DNA of 64,000 nucleotides from Bordetella ansorpii (lineage in GTDB: Bacteria > Pseudomonadota > Gammaproteobacteria > Burkholderiales > Burkholderiaceae_B). Both the position numbers and the translations under genes were made by a program. Below the pieces are notes generated by a model. That model did no database searches. It saw nothing but the letters and a program-made list of their open reading frames with translations, and was not told where the DNA came from. Shown here one piece after another: positions 1 to 9,673 of this stretch. The DNA lies in contig NZ_FKBS01000014.1 of NCBI RefSeq assembly GCF_900078315.1, positions 556,802-620,801 of the forward strand, given 5' to 3'. Position 1 is the first letter of the stretch, and each line of letters starts with the position of its first letter.

Positions 1-6
1 GGCGCT

Positions 7-561
7 ATGGCGACGCGGGAATCATTTATCGGACAGACACTGCGTATTTTGCGGCTGGCGCCCGTGGTCATACTGTTGGCGGCGGCGGTCGGGTGCTCTT
101 CCACCGCCAGCAAGCGGGCGGTGCCCTATGCCATCGAGCTGTATGCCGACCCGCGCGTGAATCCGGATGCCAATGGCCGGCCGTCGCCCATCCAGGTCAC
201 GGTATTCGAATTGCGCTCGTCCAGCGAGTTCGAGGCGCGCGACTATTTCACGCTGCAGGGCGATCCGCAGGCCGCGCTGGGCAAGACGCTGCTTGAAAGC
301 GACCAGGTCATCCTGCAACCCGGAGAGACCAAGAAAGTGACCCACGCGGGCAGTGTCGAGGCGCGCGTGGTCGGCATCGTGGCCGGTTATCGCGACCTGG
401 AAAACAGCCAATGGCGCCTGACCGTGCCGCTGCCCGAAGCGCAGAACACGAATATCTACAAGTTCTGGCAGTTTTCGCCCAACGAGGAAACCGTCCGGGT
501 TTCCGTCGATGGCAAGGGCCTGAAATTCGTCGACCGGGAGAGTTCCTGGTGGCCTTTCTGA
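7..561 (+). CDS. tssJ: T6SS outer-membrane lipoprotein TssJ
   Basis: TssJ (VasD/SciN family) is the outer-membrane lipoprotein of the type VI secretion membrane complex; it contacts the periplasmic part of TssM. The 184-residue protein has a hydrophobic signal segment at about residues 17-29 and a lipobox AVGC with Cys30 as the predicted lipidated residue. The rest is a soluble periplasmic domain of normal family size, with the conserved stretch around PIQVTVFELRSSSEFE. It is the first gene visible, directly ahead of tssK, tssL and tssM, so the other T6SS genes probably lie before the window. The start sits 6 bases from the edge, so its ribosome binding site cannot be judged. Confidence 0.93.
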   Translation: MATRESFIGQTLRILRLAPVVILLAAAVGCSSTASKRAVPYAIELYADPRVNPDANGRPSPIQVTVFELRSSSEFEARDYFTLQGDPQAALGKTLLESDQVILQPGETKKVTHAGSVEARVVGIVAGYRDLENSQWRLTVPLPEAQNTNIYKFWQFSPNEETVRVSVDGKGLKFVDRESSWWPF

Positions 562-651
562 CGCAGGTCCGCGGCCCAGGGCCGCATTGCACATCATCCC
601 GCCGATCCGGGCCGAGCCGGCCTGGTTTTCCGTCAATCACATAAATCGAAT

Positions 652-1986
652 ATGGCACTGGACAACAAAGTCGTCTGGTCGGAGGGCATGTTCCTGCGGC
701 CGCAGCATTTCCAGCAATTCGAACGGCACCTGGAGGCGCTGCTGCGCCGGCGTACGCAGGCGTTGCAGGGTTTTTTCTGGGGATTTTCGGCCCTGGAGAT
801 CGACCGCGACGCGCTGGCGCTGGGCAAGGTCGCGCTGGCGCAGGCTGCGGGGATCCTGCCCGACGGCACACCGTTCGAATTCGAGCGCGCCCAGGATGCG
901 CCCGCCGCGCTGGACGTCCATCCCGACGCGCGCGACGTGCGCGTGATGCTGGCGCTGCCGCGCCGCCGTCCGGGCGCCTGCGAGGTCATCTACGAAGAAG
1001 GCCAGGACACCCTGGCGCGCTTCGAGGTGCATGAAGGCGAGATCGAGGATTCCGGCGCGGTCGGCATGGAGGCCGCCCTGGTGCAGATGGGCCGCCTGCG
1101 GCTGCGGCTGATGCTGGAAACCGATCTGGGCGACGAGTGGATCGGCGTGGGGGTGGCCCGCGTGATCGAGCGCCGCGCCGACAACCGCGTGTTGCTGGAC
1201 GACCGCTACATTCCGCCCTGGCTCGAGGCCGCGCTGCAACCCTCGCTGCGTACCTTCACCAGCGAGCTCTACGGTCTGCTGGAAGCGCGCAGCGAAGTGC
1301 TGGCGCAACGCCTGACGCAGCCGGGCCGCGGCGGCGTGTCCGAAGTGGCCGACTTCATGCTGCTGGAGACCGTCAACCGCTACGTGGGCGCGCTCTGGCA
1401 CGCGCGCCAGGTGCCGAACATGCACCCCGAACGCCTGTTCCACGACTGGCTGATGCTGGCCAGCGACCTGGCCACCTACACCAGCGCGCAGCGCCGGCCC
1501 GAAGTGCTGCCGACCTACGAACACGATGATCTGCAGGCCACGTTCGAGCCGCTGATGGCCGAGCTGCGCCGTTCGCTATCCGCCGTGCTGGAGCAGCACG
1601 CCATCCAGATTCCGCTGCACGATCGCGGCCAGGGCGTGCGCACCGCGCAGGTTGCCGACGCCGAACTGCTGCGTACCGCCGGCTTTGTGCTGGCGGTGCA
1701 CGCGGACATGCCGGCCGAGACCGTGCGCTCGCGCTTCCCGGCCCAGGTCAAGATCGGCCCGGTCGATCGCATCCGCGACCTGGTCCACCTGCAACTGCCG
1801 GGCGTCACCGTCCGGGCCTTGCCGGTGGCGCCGCGGCAGATTCCCTACAGCGCGGGCTACGTGTACTTCGAGCTCGACAAGAGCGGCGACTTCTGGAAGC
1901 AGCTCGAACGCACCGGCGCGATGGCCCTGCACCTGGCAGGCGAGTTCCCCGGCCTGGCCATGGAGTTCTGGGCGGTCCGAGACTAA
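652..1986 (+). CDS. tssK: T6SS baseplate protein TssK
   Basis: TssK is the trimeric baseplate subunit that links the sheath and baseplate to the TssJLM membrane complex. At 444 residues it has the family's usual length, and it opens with the characteristic VVWSEGMFLRPQHFQQFE. It starts 90 bases after tssJ and ends 21 bases before tssL, consistent with one operon. No truncation or frameshift is visible. The start ATG at 652 gives the typical TssK N-terminus (MALDNKVVW). Confidence 0.95.
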   Translation: MALDNKVVWSEGMFLRPQHFQQFERHLEALLRRRTQALQGFFWGFSALEIDRDALALGKVALAQAAGILPDGTPFEFERAQDAPAALDVHPDARDVRVMLALPRRRPGACEVIYEEGQDTLARFEVHEGEIEDSGAVGMEAALVQMGRLRLRLMLETDLGDEWIGVGVARVIERRADNRVLLDDRYIPPWLEAALQPSLRTFTSELYGLLEARSEVLAQRLTQPGRGGVSEVADFMLLETVNRYVGALWHARQVPNMHPERLFHDWLMLASDLATYTSAQRRPEVLPTYEHDDLQATFEPLMAELRRSLSAVLEQHAIQIPLHDRGQGVRTAQVADAELLRTAGFVLAVHADMPAETVRSRFPAQVKIGPVDRIRDLVHLQLPGVTVRALPVAPRQIPYSAGYVYFELDKSGDFWKQLERTGAMALHLAGEFPGLAMEFWAVRD

Positions 1987-2007
1987 GCCCGGCAGGAGAT
2001 TCCACGC

Positions 2008-3291
2008 ATGCATGCATCCGATCCTCCCTTTCCCGGCCTGCTGGACGAAGGCGCCGCGCCTGGCGGCGCGGCCAGCCGGCTGCGTCCGCACGAGTACGTC
2101 ATCAGCGGATCGAATCCGCTGGTGGCGGCGGCCAATCCGCTGCTGGACCTGATTCCGCAGATCCGCGCAACCAGTTCGCACCCATCGCCCGCGATGCTGC
2201 GCGAGCATCTGGTCGACGAGGTGCGCCAGTTCGAACTGCGCGCGCAGCAGGCCGGCATTCCGAACGAGACCATCCTGGGCGCGCGTTATTGCCTGTGCAC
2301 GGCGCTGGACGAAGCCGCCGCGCTGACGCCCTGGGGCGGCGGCGGGGTGTGGTCCGCGCACAGCCTGCTGGTCACGTTCCACAATGAGACCTGGGGCGGC
2401 GAGAAGTTCTTCCAGCTGCTGGCCAAGCTGTCGCAGAATCCGGGCCATCACCTGGACCTGCTCGAACTGCTTTATTACTGCCTGCTGCTGGGCTTCGAGG
2501 GCCGGTATCGCGTGGTGGACAACGGCCGCACGCAGCTCGAAACGCTGCGCCAGCGGCTCTTGCGCATCCTGCGCAGCGCGCGCGGCGAGTACGCCCGCGC
2601 GCTGTCGCCGCATTGGCGTGACGCGCCGGCGCAGGAAGCGCTGCGCCGCCTGCCGGTGCCGCTGTGGGTGTTCGGCGCGCTGGCCGCGGTGCTGGCCTTG
2701 CTGGTGTTCTGGGGCCTGAACTGGAGCCTGGGCGGCCGCTCCGACGTGGTGTTTGCCGCCATCGGGCAGTTGAAGCCGCCCACCATGCAGATCGCGCCGC
2801 CGGCCGTGCGCCGCCCGGCGCCGTCGCCGCGCCTGGCCGTGTTCCTCGAACCCGAGATCCGCGAGCAACTGGTGGCCGTGCGCGACGAGGTCGACCGCAG
2901 CGTGATCGTGCTGCGCGGCGACGGCCTGTTCGAGTCGGGCGCCGCCGTGGTGCGCGACCGCTACGTGCCCGTGCTGTCGCGCGTGGCCGACGCGTTGCGC
3001 CAGACCCAGGGCAACATCCTGATTCGTGGCTACAGCGACAACGTGCCCATCCGCACCGCGCGCTATCCGTCGAACTGGCACCTTTCGCAGGCGCGTGCGG
3101 ACGTGGTCAAGGACATCCTGGAAGAACGCCTGGACCAGCCAGGACGCGTGCGTGCCGAGGGCCGCGGCGATGCCGACCCCATCGCGCCCAACGATACGCC
3201 GGCCGGCCGTTCGGCCAACCGCCGCGTGGAGATCACGCTGATGGTGCCGCCCGTGTCGCCCGAAGCAACGCCGGAAGGAGCCCGACAATGA
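2008..3291 (+). CDS. tssL: T6SS inner-membrane protein TssL with C-terminal OmpA-like domain
   Basis: TssL (DotU/IcmH) is the inner-membrane partner of TssM. Residues about 20-210 form the cytoplasmic DotU domain (motif NPLVAAANPLLDLI near the start), followed by one transmembrane helix at about 222-240. The last 130 residues are an OmpA/MotB-like peptidoglycan-binding domain with GYSDNVPIRTARYPSNWHLS and a terminal RSANRRVEI signature. This is an extended TssL that can anchor the complex to the cell wall without a separate TagL. A GGCAGGAG site precedes the ATG. The stop overlaps the tssM start as ATGA, indicating translational coupling. Confidence 0.95.
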   Translation: MHASDPPFPGLLDEGAAPGGAASRLRPHEYVISGSNPLVAAANPLLDLIPQIRATSSHPSPAMLREHLVDEVRQFELRAQQAGIPNETILGARYCLCTALDEAAALTPWGGGGVWSAHSLLVTFHNETWGGEKFFQLLAKLSQNPGHHLDLLELLYYCLLLGFEGRYRVVDNGRTQLETLRQRLLRILRSARGEYARALSPHWRDAPAQEALRRLPVPLWVFGALAAVLALLVFWGLNWSLGGRSDVVFAAIGQLKPPTMQIAPPAVRRPAPSPRLAVFLEPEIREQLVAVRDEVDRSVIVLRGDGLFESGAAVVRDRYVPVLSRVADALRQTQGNILIRGYSDNVPIRTARYPSNWHLSQARADVVKDILEERLDQPGRVRAEGRGDADPIAPNDTPAGRSANRRVEITLMVPPVSPEATPEGARQ

Positions 3292-6200
3292 TGTATCGCA
3301 TCTTCGGCTGGCTCTTCAGCCGTGGCTTGTGGAATTTCTTCGGCATCGTGGCGCTGGCGCTGCTGGTGTGGATCGCCGGCCCGCTGTTGGCCATCGGCGC
3401 GCAGCGTCCGTTGGAAAGCGAGACGGCCCGCATCATCGTCATTGCCATCCTCTTCTCGATCTGGCTGCTGCGCCTGGTGTGGCGCAAATGGCGTGAAGGC
3501 CGGTTGAACGCACAGCTGCTCGGTCAGTTGCGCCGCCCCAAGAAGAAAGACGAGACCGAGGCGGAGGCCCCGCAATCCGATATCCGAGAGCTGGAAAGCC
3601 GCTTCGACGAAGCCGTCGAACTGCTGCGCAAGACCCGTTTCGAAGGCCATAAGCGCCGCTTCTCCTTCGACCGCTATTCGCGCCAGTATCTGTACCAGTT
3701 GCCCTGGTACGTGATCATCGGCGCGCCGGGCTCGGGCAAGACCACGGCGCTGGTCAACTCCGGCCTGAACTTCCCGCTGGCCGACCGCTTCGGCAAGGCC
3801 GCGCTGCGCGGCGTGGGCGGCACGCGCAACTGCGACTGGTGGTTCACCGACGACGCGGTGCTGCTGGACACGGCCGGCCGCTACACCACCCACGAAAGCG
3901 ATCCCACTGGCGACGAGGAAGAGTGGAAGGGCTTCCTGGGCCTCTTGTCGCGCTTCCGCGGGCGCCAGCCCATCAACGGCGCGATGCTGACCATCAGCAT
4001 CGAAGACCTGTTGGCCGCGTCCGAGGCCGAGCGCGCCCAGCATGCCGCGGTGCTGCGCCGCCGCCTGCAGGAACTGCGCGAGCAACTGGGCATCAACTTC
4101 CCGGTGTACGTGCTGGTCACCAAGGTCGACCTGCTGCAGGGCTTCGAGCAGTACTTCGCGTCGTTCAGCCGCGAAGACCTGGAGCAGGTGTGGGGCTTCA
4201 CGCTGCCCTACGCCCGCAGCCAGGAGCAGGATTTCGACCTGTACGAGGCCTTCCACGCCGAGTACCGCCTGCTGCAGCGCCGCCTGGACGACGCGTTGCC
4301 GGAAGTGCTGGCCGCCGAGACGGAAGAGTCGCGCCGCGCGCTGGCCTATCTGCTGCCGCAACAGTTCGCAGGCCTGCAATCGGTGCTGGGCCACTTCCTG
4401 AGCGACGTGTTCGCCACCTCGCGCTTCGAGGCGCGCCTGATGCCGCGTGGGGTGTATTTCACCAGCGGCACGCAGGGCGGAGAGACCTTCGACCAGGTCA
4501 CGGGCCACCTGAAGCGCTATCTGCGTATCGAGGGTGGGCTGGCGACCACGACGCCGGACTCCGAAGAAGGCCGCAGCTTCTTCCTGAAGGATCTGCTGCA
4601 GAACGTGATCTTCCGCGAGGCCGGCCTGGCGGGCCGCAACCTGCGCTGGGAGCGCCGCTACCGCCGCCTGCACTGGGCGGGCTACGCGGCCATCGCGATC
4701 GCCTTCGTGGCGCTGACGGCGGGATGGCTGATCAGTTACGGCAACAACTCGCGCTACCTGGACGAGGTGGATCGCCGCGTGCCCACGGTGGAGAAGCTGG
4801 GCCGCGAGATCAAGATCACCAAGGCGGGCGACGTGCTGGGGCTGATGCCGTTCCTGGACAGCCTGTGGTATCTGCCGCGCCATGCCAACTTCGAGATCGA
4901 TTCGCCTCCCTGGAGCTATCGCTTCGGGCTGTACCAGGGCGAGAAGATGAACTCGGCGGTGCAGGGCGTGTACCGCGATGCGCTGGACACCGTGCTGCTG
5001 CCGCAGGTGGCGCGCCGCATCGAGGCCGCGCTGCGCTCGGCCAAGGCGGACGACCTGGAATACAGCTACGAGGCGCTGCGCGCCTATCTGATGCTGTACG
5101 AGGCCGACCACTACGACGCCGAGTTCATGCATGCCTGGCTGCTGTCCGACATGCAGAACACGCTGCCCGAGGGCTACACGCGCCGCCAGTACGACCTGCT
5201 GTCCCTGCATCTGCGCAACCTGGTGCAGGGCCGCGTGCTGGCCTCGCCGTTCCCGCGTGACGAGGAACTGGTCAAGCAGGCGCGCGAGAAGCTGGCGCGC
5301 TATACGCTGGCGCAGCGCGCCTACAGCCGCCTGCGCCGCATGCTGGCCGGCGGTGAAAGCGCGCCCGACACCACGGCGGTCACGCTGGGCGGCCCGCAGG
5401 CCAACGCGGTGTTCGCGCGCAAGAGCGGCAAGCCGCTGAACCAGGGCATTGCGTCGCTGTTCACTTATCGGGGCTACTGGGAAGTGTTCAACCCGCGCGT
5501 GACGCGCGTGGCGGAACTGCTGCGCCGCGATGATGCCTGGGTGCTGGACATCCCGCCGCCGGGCCTGCTGGACCAGGCCTCTCAGCAGCAATTGATCGTC
5601 GACATCAAGCGCCTGTACCTGAACGACTACGTGGCGCAGTGGGATGGCTATCTGAACGACCTGACGCTGGCGCCGCGCACGTCGCTGATGCAGAGCATCC
5701 AGGTGGCCCGCACGCTGTCCGCACCGGATTCGCCGCTGGTGCAGCTGGTGAACAGCGTGGCGCGCGAGACCACGCTGCTGCGCGACACCAACAACGAGCG
5801 CACGCTGGCCGATGCGGCGCGCGAGCGGGTCAGCAGCACGCGCGATGCGCTGGAGCAGATGTTCGGCCCCACGGGCCCCAACGCCGCCACGCGCGCCGAC
5901 GCCACCGAGGGCAAGCTGGAACGCATCGTGGACGAGCACTTCGAGCCGTGGCGCCGCCTGGCGCGCAGCGAAGGGCAGGGCCAGCAGGCGCCGATCGCGG
6001 CCACGACCAGCCTGTTGAACGAGCTGTACACCTACCTGACCGCCGCCGACGCCGCCCTGCGCAGCGCCAGCCCGGCGCCCGCTTCCGACGTGGTCACCAA
6101 GATGCGCGCCGAAGCCGGCCGCATGCCTGGCCCGCTGCGCGGCGTGCTGGACGACCTGTCGACGGGCGCGTCCAACGAGGTCTCGGGCGTGACGCGCGAA

Positions 6201-6896
6201 CGCCTCGGCGAAAACTCCTACGCGACGATCGGCCTGTTCTGCCGGCAAGCCATCGCGGGCCGTTATCCCTTCTCGCCGAATTCGGACAAGGACGTGGCGC
6301 CCAACGACATGGCGCGCCTGTTCGCGCCCAACGGCATGATGGACGAGTTCTTCCAGAAGAACCTGATCAGCGAGATCGACGTGTCCGGTTCGCGCTGGCG
6401 CTTCAAGCCGGGCATCGACGGCACGCCCGGCAAGAACTCGGCGCTGCTGGACTCGTTCCAGCGCGGCGCGGCCATCCGCGACGCGTACTTCATGGCGGGC
6501 AGCCCCACGCCGTCCTACCGGGTCTCGATCCGTCCGATCGAGATGGATCCCGCCATTACCCAATTCCTGATGGACATCGACGGCCAGACCGTGCGCTACA
6601 CCCATGGCCCGCAAGTGGCCACCACGGTGCAGTGGCCCGGCCCGCGCGGCACCAATCAGGTTCGTATCGAACTGGCGCCGCAAGTCGGCACCGCGGGGCT
6701 GGTCAGCAGCGGCCCCTGGGCGCTGAACCGGATGCTGGACAAGGCAACCCTGCAGCGCGGCCCTTCACAGGAGATCACCATGGCCACTTTCAACATCGGA
6801 GGGCGCAAGATCGTCCTGGAAATCCGCGCCGGCAGCGTGAAGAGCCCGTTCCACCTTCCCGAGATGCAGGGGTTCTCGTGCCCCGGACGCTCGTGA
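3288..6896 (+). CDS. tssM: T6SS inner-membrane ATPase-fold protein TssM (IcmF)
   Basis: TssM (IcmF/VasK) is the large subunit that spans the inner membrane and reaches TssJ. I place the start at 3288, overlapping the tssL stop as ATGA; a second in-frame ATG follows directly. This gives 1202 residues, normal for the family. Two N-terminal membrane helices lie at about 15-35 and 47-63, and a third at about 463-483. The cytoplasmic domain between them carries a Walker A motif, GAPGSGKTTAL, near residue 145, and a Walker B-like VLLDTAGRY near 190. The long remainder is the periplasmic region. The frame remains open far upstream of 3288, but that part only shadows tssL. Confidence 0.95.
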   Translation: MMYRIFGWLFSRGLWNFFGIVALALLVWIAGPLLAIGAQRPLESETARIIVIAILFSIWLLRLVWRKWREGRLNAQLLGQLRRPKKKDETEAEAPQSDIRELESRFDEAVELLRKTRFEGHKRRFSFDRYSRQYLYQLPWYVIIGAPGSGKTTALVNSGLNFPLADRFGKAALRGVGGTRNCDWWFTDDAVLLDTAGRYTTHESDPTGDEEEWKGFLGLLSRFRGRQPINGAMLTISIEDLLAASEAERAQHAAVLRRRLQELREQLGINFPVYVLVTKVDLLQGFEQYFASFSREDLEQVWGFTLPYARSQEQDFDLYEAFHAEYRLLQRRLDDALPEVLAAETEESRRALAYLLPQQFAGLQSVLGHFLSDVFATSRFEARLMPRGVYFTSGTQGGETFDQVTGHLKRYLRIEGGLATTTPDSEEGRSFFLKDLLQNVIFREAGLAGRNLRWERRYRRLHWAGYAAIAIAFVALTAGWLISYGNNSRYLDEVDRRVPTVEKLGREIKITKAGDVLGLMPFLDSLWYLPRHANFEIDSPPWSYRFGLYQGEKMNSAVQGVYRDALDTVLLPQVARRIEAALRSAKADDLEYSYEALRAYLMLYEADHYDAEFMHAWLLSDMQNTLPEGYTRRQYDLLSLHLRNLVQGRVLASPFPRDEELVKQAREKLARYTLAQRAYSRLRRMLAGGESAPDTTAVTLGGPQANAVFARKSGKPLNQGIASLFTYRGYWEVFNPRVTRVAELLRRDDAWVLDIPPPGLLDQASQQQLIVDIKRLYLNDYVAQWDGYLNDLTLAPRTSLMQSIQVARTLSAPDSPLVQLVNSVARETTLLRDTNNERTLADAARERVSSTRDALEQMFGPTGPNAATRADATEGKLERIVDEHFEPWRRLARSEGQGQQAPIAATTSLLNELYTYLTAADAALRSASPAPASDVVTKMRAEAGRMPGPLRGVLDDLSTGASNEVSGVTRERLGENSYATIGLFCRQAIAGRYPFSPNSDKDVAPNDMARLFAPNGMMDEFFQKNLISEIDVSGSRWRFKPGIDGTPGKNSALLDSFQRGAAIRDAYFMAGSPTPSYRVSIRPIEMDPAITQFLMDIDGQTVRYTHGPQVATTVQWPGPRGTNQVRIELAPQVGTAGLVSSGPWALNRMLDKATLQRGPSQEITMATFNIGGRKIVLEIRAGSVKSPFHLPEMQGFSCPGRS

Positions 6897-6910
6897 CGGG
6901 GGCCCGGACC

Positions 6911-7654
6911 ATGCGCAGCAACGCGGAAAACGGAGACAGCGTAGGCTGGTACGGCAAGATGCCGGCGGCGGGTGATTTCGTGCACCGGCGCCTGCCGCGC
7001 GGCCTGATCGCGTGGTGGGACAAGTGGCTGCAGTACGGCCTGGCGGCCTTGCGCAATTCCATCGACGACGGCGCCGAACGTGCCTATCTGACGGCGCCCA
7101 TCTGGAACTTCGCGATTCCCGCAGGACCGTCGGGTGCCGGCACCGTCCTGCTCGGCAGCATCGCACCCAGCCGCGACCGCGTGGGCCGTGCGTATCCGCT
7201 GTGCGCGATATATGCGGTGCAGGCGGATGCCTTCCAGCAGGCCCATCTCGCGCAGGCCGGCGATTTCTACCGCCAGCTGGGCAGCGGCCTGATGAGCGCC
7301 ACGCGCAACGGCTGCAGCGCCGATCACCTGGACCGTACCCTGCTCGGCGTGGAGATTCCCGCTCGCCTGCCCGATGCCGCACCCGTCACCGCCGCGTCGT
7401 CGGCCGCCAGCGACATCCTGGACATCCTGAACGCCGGCATGCCCGCGGCCGCATCGGCGGCGCCCGCCCAGGATACGCGCGCGCTGGCCGCCTGGCCCGA
7501 TCTGCCTGCCTGCTTCAACCCCAGCTCGCACACCAGCTACTGGTGGACCAACCAGACCGATGGCGCGGCCCTGCAGACCTACGTGCATGGCGGCGCCTTG
7601 AATGCCACCCTGTTCCTGCGGCTGTTCTCGTCGCCATCGACGTGGCGCCTGTGA
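6911..7654 (+). CDS. tagF: T6SS-associated protein TagF
   Basis: TagF belongs to the DUF2094 family, recognised by the N-terminal signature VGWYGKMPAAGDFVHRRLP. In Pseudomonas aeruginosa TagF acts as a post-translational repressor of T6SS firing; a similar role here is inferred. The ATG at 6911 gives 247 residues. An alternative GTG at 6893 would overlap the tssM stop. The gene follows tssM by 14 bases. No PppA phosphatase domain is fused to it, unlike in some species. Confidence 0.9.
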   Translation: MRSNAENGDSVGWYGKMPAAGDFVHRRLPRGLIAWWDKWLQYGLAALRNSIDDGAERAYLTAPIWNFAIPAGPSGAGTVLLGSIAPSRDRVGRAYPLCAIYAVQADAFQQAHLAQAGDFYRQLGSGLMSATRNGCSADHLDRTLLGVEIPARLPDAAPVTAASSAASDILDILNAGMPAAASAAPAQDTRALAAWPDLPACFNPSSHTSYWWTNQTDGAALQTYVHGGALNATLFLRLFSSPSTWRL

Positions 7655-7676
7655 GGTCACTCTGCCCGGAGCCCTT

Positions 7677-9632
7677 ATGAATCAATCCCAAGCCGGCGCC
7701 ACTGGGCGCGACTTCGACGCGGCGCGCGGCGCGCCGCAACCCCTGAGCAGCCTGCCCGAGTTCACGCACGGCGGGACGCCGGCCGATCGCATCGGCCGCG
7801 TGCTGGCCGACCTGATCGCTGAACTGTCGCCGCTGCATGCCGGCTGGCGCGTGCACGGCGGCGTCGCGCTGGGCACGGTGGGCGTGGATCACGATGGCCG
7901 CGCGCATCTGCTGACCGGTCCCGCCTCGCCCACGGCCAATGCGGAATCCGCGGCGCGCGCGCCGGGCTACGCCGCCTTCGAACAGTACACCGACGATCCG
8001 CAGAATCCCTGCGGGCCCTGGACCGACGTGTATGCGTTGAGCGCGCTGGGCTACGCATTGGCGACCGGCGAGCCGCCGCCGCCGGCCTTGCAGCGCTGTG
8101 TGCGCGATGACTACGTGCCGCTGGTGCAGCGTATGCAGGATCCCGCCGCGGCGGGTTTCGCGCAGGCGATCGATGCCGGCCTGGCCTTGGATCATCGTGT
8201 CCGGCCGGGAACGCTGGATCAACTGCTGCAACGCCTGGGCGCGCGGGCGACGCCGGTCGCGCCCGTTGCGCCGTTGCCCGCCGGGGCCGCCGCATCGGCG
8301 GCTTCGCCCGGGACGCCGCCGCCGATGACCGCGCCAGTTGCCCCCACGGCGCCGACGCCGGTTGCACCTGTGCCTTCGCCTTTTGCCTCTGCCCCGGAAC
8401 CGGCGCCTGCCGTTCCGACGCCGATTGCCGCGCCGGTCCCGGCGCCGGCTCCTCTGCCGATGGCGCCCGCCGCGCCGCCGCTGGCCGACCGCATTCCGCC
8501 TGCTCCCGTGCAGTCTGCTTCTTCGCCAGCCGCCGTTGCGCCCGAACCCGCGCCGCGCGCCATGCCGGATCCTTTCCCGGAGCCGATTCCCGAGCAGTTC
8601 CCCGAACCCATTCCGGAACCGATTCCCGAACCCGCGCCCGTGCCGGTTCCGCCCGTCGCTGCTGAATCGCCCGGACACCGTGCGCAGGCGGACGAAGACC
8701 GCGGCGCCGCAGACGCTGCGCCGCCCAAGCCGGCGCAGCAGGCCACAAAGCCGCCGTCCCGCGTCTCCTGGGTGATGGTGCTGGTGGTGCTGGTCGTCAT
8801 CGGTTGCGCCGTGTTCTTCTGGATGCGCATGCAGGGCAGCGATGCGCCGCTGACGGCGGGCAACGGGCCCTCATCCGCGCCCACGCCGGCCAATCCGCCG
8901 CGTTCGCTGACCGACACCCCCCCACCGCCGGAACCGCCTCAGCCGCGTGTGTCGCAGCCTTCCTCCGGCGCGGCGCCGCAGGCCGGCGCACCGGGCACAG
9001 CCTCTCCGTCGGCCGGTAATCCGCCGCCCACGGGGGGCGCCGCCGCCGATCCGTATGCCGGCAACGGTTCCAGCCTGCCCCAGGGCAACGGTCAGGTTCC
9101 GCCGCCGTCCTCCACGGCGACGCCGGGTGCGACGGGCGGCGTGCCGCCGATGACGGCGCAGCCTGGCACGCCGGGCAACGGCGCCAGTTCGGGCGTGACG
9201 CCGGGCGCCGCCCAGCCGCCCACGCCGGGCGCGTCCGTGGCCGACGGCGCGCTGTCCTCGCCCAATGCCACCACGGCCCAGCCGGGCGCGGTGGGCGGGG
9301 TGCCGGGCACGGTGCAGCCCAGCACCGGCACGGCCACCGGCAGCGCGACCGATCCCTCGGGCGCGGCCACGGCGACGACCGATGCCCTGGCCGCCGCGGC
9401 GGCAGAAACGCCGCCCAAGCCGACCACGGGCACCGTCAACCTGAACATCTCGCCGTGGGGCGAGGTGCTGGTGGATGGGCGTTCGCGGGGCGTCAGCCCG
9501 CCGCTGCGTTCGCTGACGCTGCCGGCCGGCAAGCACACCATCACGGTGCGCAACCCGGCGGCGTCCGACTATCAGGTATCGATCGATCTGAGCGAAGGCC
9601 GCAGCGCCTCGGTGTCGCACAAGTTCGAGTGA
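7677..9632 (+). CDS. T6SS-linked membrane protein: degenerate kinase C-lobe, proline-rich linkers, PEGA domain
   Basis: A 651-residue protein with no close relative that I can name. Residues about 40-190 look like the C-lobe of a Ser/Thr kinase: VGVDHDGRAHLL sits where the strand after the catalytic loop would be, then APGYAAFEQ and GPWTDVYALSALGYALATGE match the activation-loop end and helix F. The HRD-type loop reads HGGVAL and DFG reads LTG, and no N-lobe (glycine loop, VAIK lysine) is present, so catalysis looks impossible. A proline/alanine-rich stretch (190-350) leads to one transmembrane helix at about 363-384, a second Pro/Gly-rich linker, and a C-terminal PEGA domain (582-651). Topology would put the pseudokinase in the cytoplasm and PEGA in the periplasm. 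A CGGAG site supports ATG 7677, 22 bases after tagF. Confidence 0.7.
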   Translation: MNQSQAGATGRDFDAARGAPQPLSSLPEFTHGGTPADRIGRVLADLIAELSPLHAGWRVHGGVALGTVGVDHDGRAHLLTGPASPTANAESAARAPGYAAFEQYTDDPQNPCGPWTDVYALSALGYALATGEPPPPALQRCVRDDYVPLVQRMQDPAAAGFAQAIDAGLALDHRVRPGTLDQLLQRLGARATPVAPVAPLPAGAAASAASPGTPPPMTAPVAPTAPTPVAPVPSPFASAPEPAPAVPTPIAAPVPAPAPLPMAPAAPPLADRIPPAPVQSASSPAAVAPEPAPRAMPDPFPEPIPEQFPEPIPEPIPEPAPVPVPPVAAESPGHRAQADEDRGAADAAPPKPAQQATKPPSRVSWVMVLVVLVVIGCAVFFWMRMQGSDAPLTAGNGPSSAPTPANPPRSLTDTPPPPEPPQPRVSQPSSGAAPQAGAPGTASPSAGNPPPTGGAAADPYAGNGSSLPQGNGQVPPPSSTATPGATGGVPPMTAQPGTPGNGASSGVTPGAAQPPTPGASVADGALSSPNATTAQPGAVGGVPGTVQPSTGTATGSATDPSGAATATTDALAAAAAETPPKPTTGTVNLNISPWGEVLVDGRSRGVSPPLRSLTLPAGKHTITVRNPAASDYQVSIDLSEGRSASVSHKFE

Positions 9633-9640
9633 GGGCGGCG

Positions 9641-9673
9641 CGGCGGATGCATGGCGCGTCCGCCGGCTTTTTC
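9641..9673 (+). terminator. Rho-independent terminator after the T6SS operon
   Basis: A 7-bp stem (CGGCGGA at 9641-9647 with TCCGCCG at 9659-9665) is followed by a T-rich run from 9668. It lies 8 bases after the stop of the last T6SS-linked gene, before the convergent kwaB. Confidence 0.6.

Noticed and set aside
3063-6683. A 1206-codon open frame antisense to tssM
   Set aside because: Same reasoning: the + strand encodes a complete TssM, and the antisense translation is low-complexity and matches no family.
8575-8645. Repeat array of PEPIP units as a CRISPR-like or tandem DNA repeat
   Set aside because: These are codons for a proline-rich protein linker inside the pseudokinase gene, with no spacer structure.
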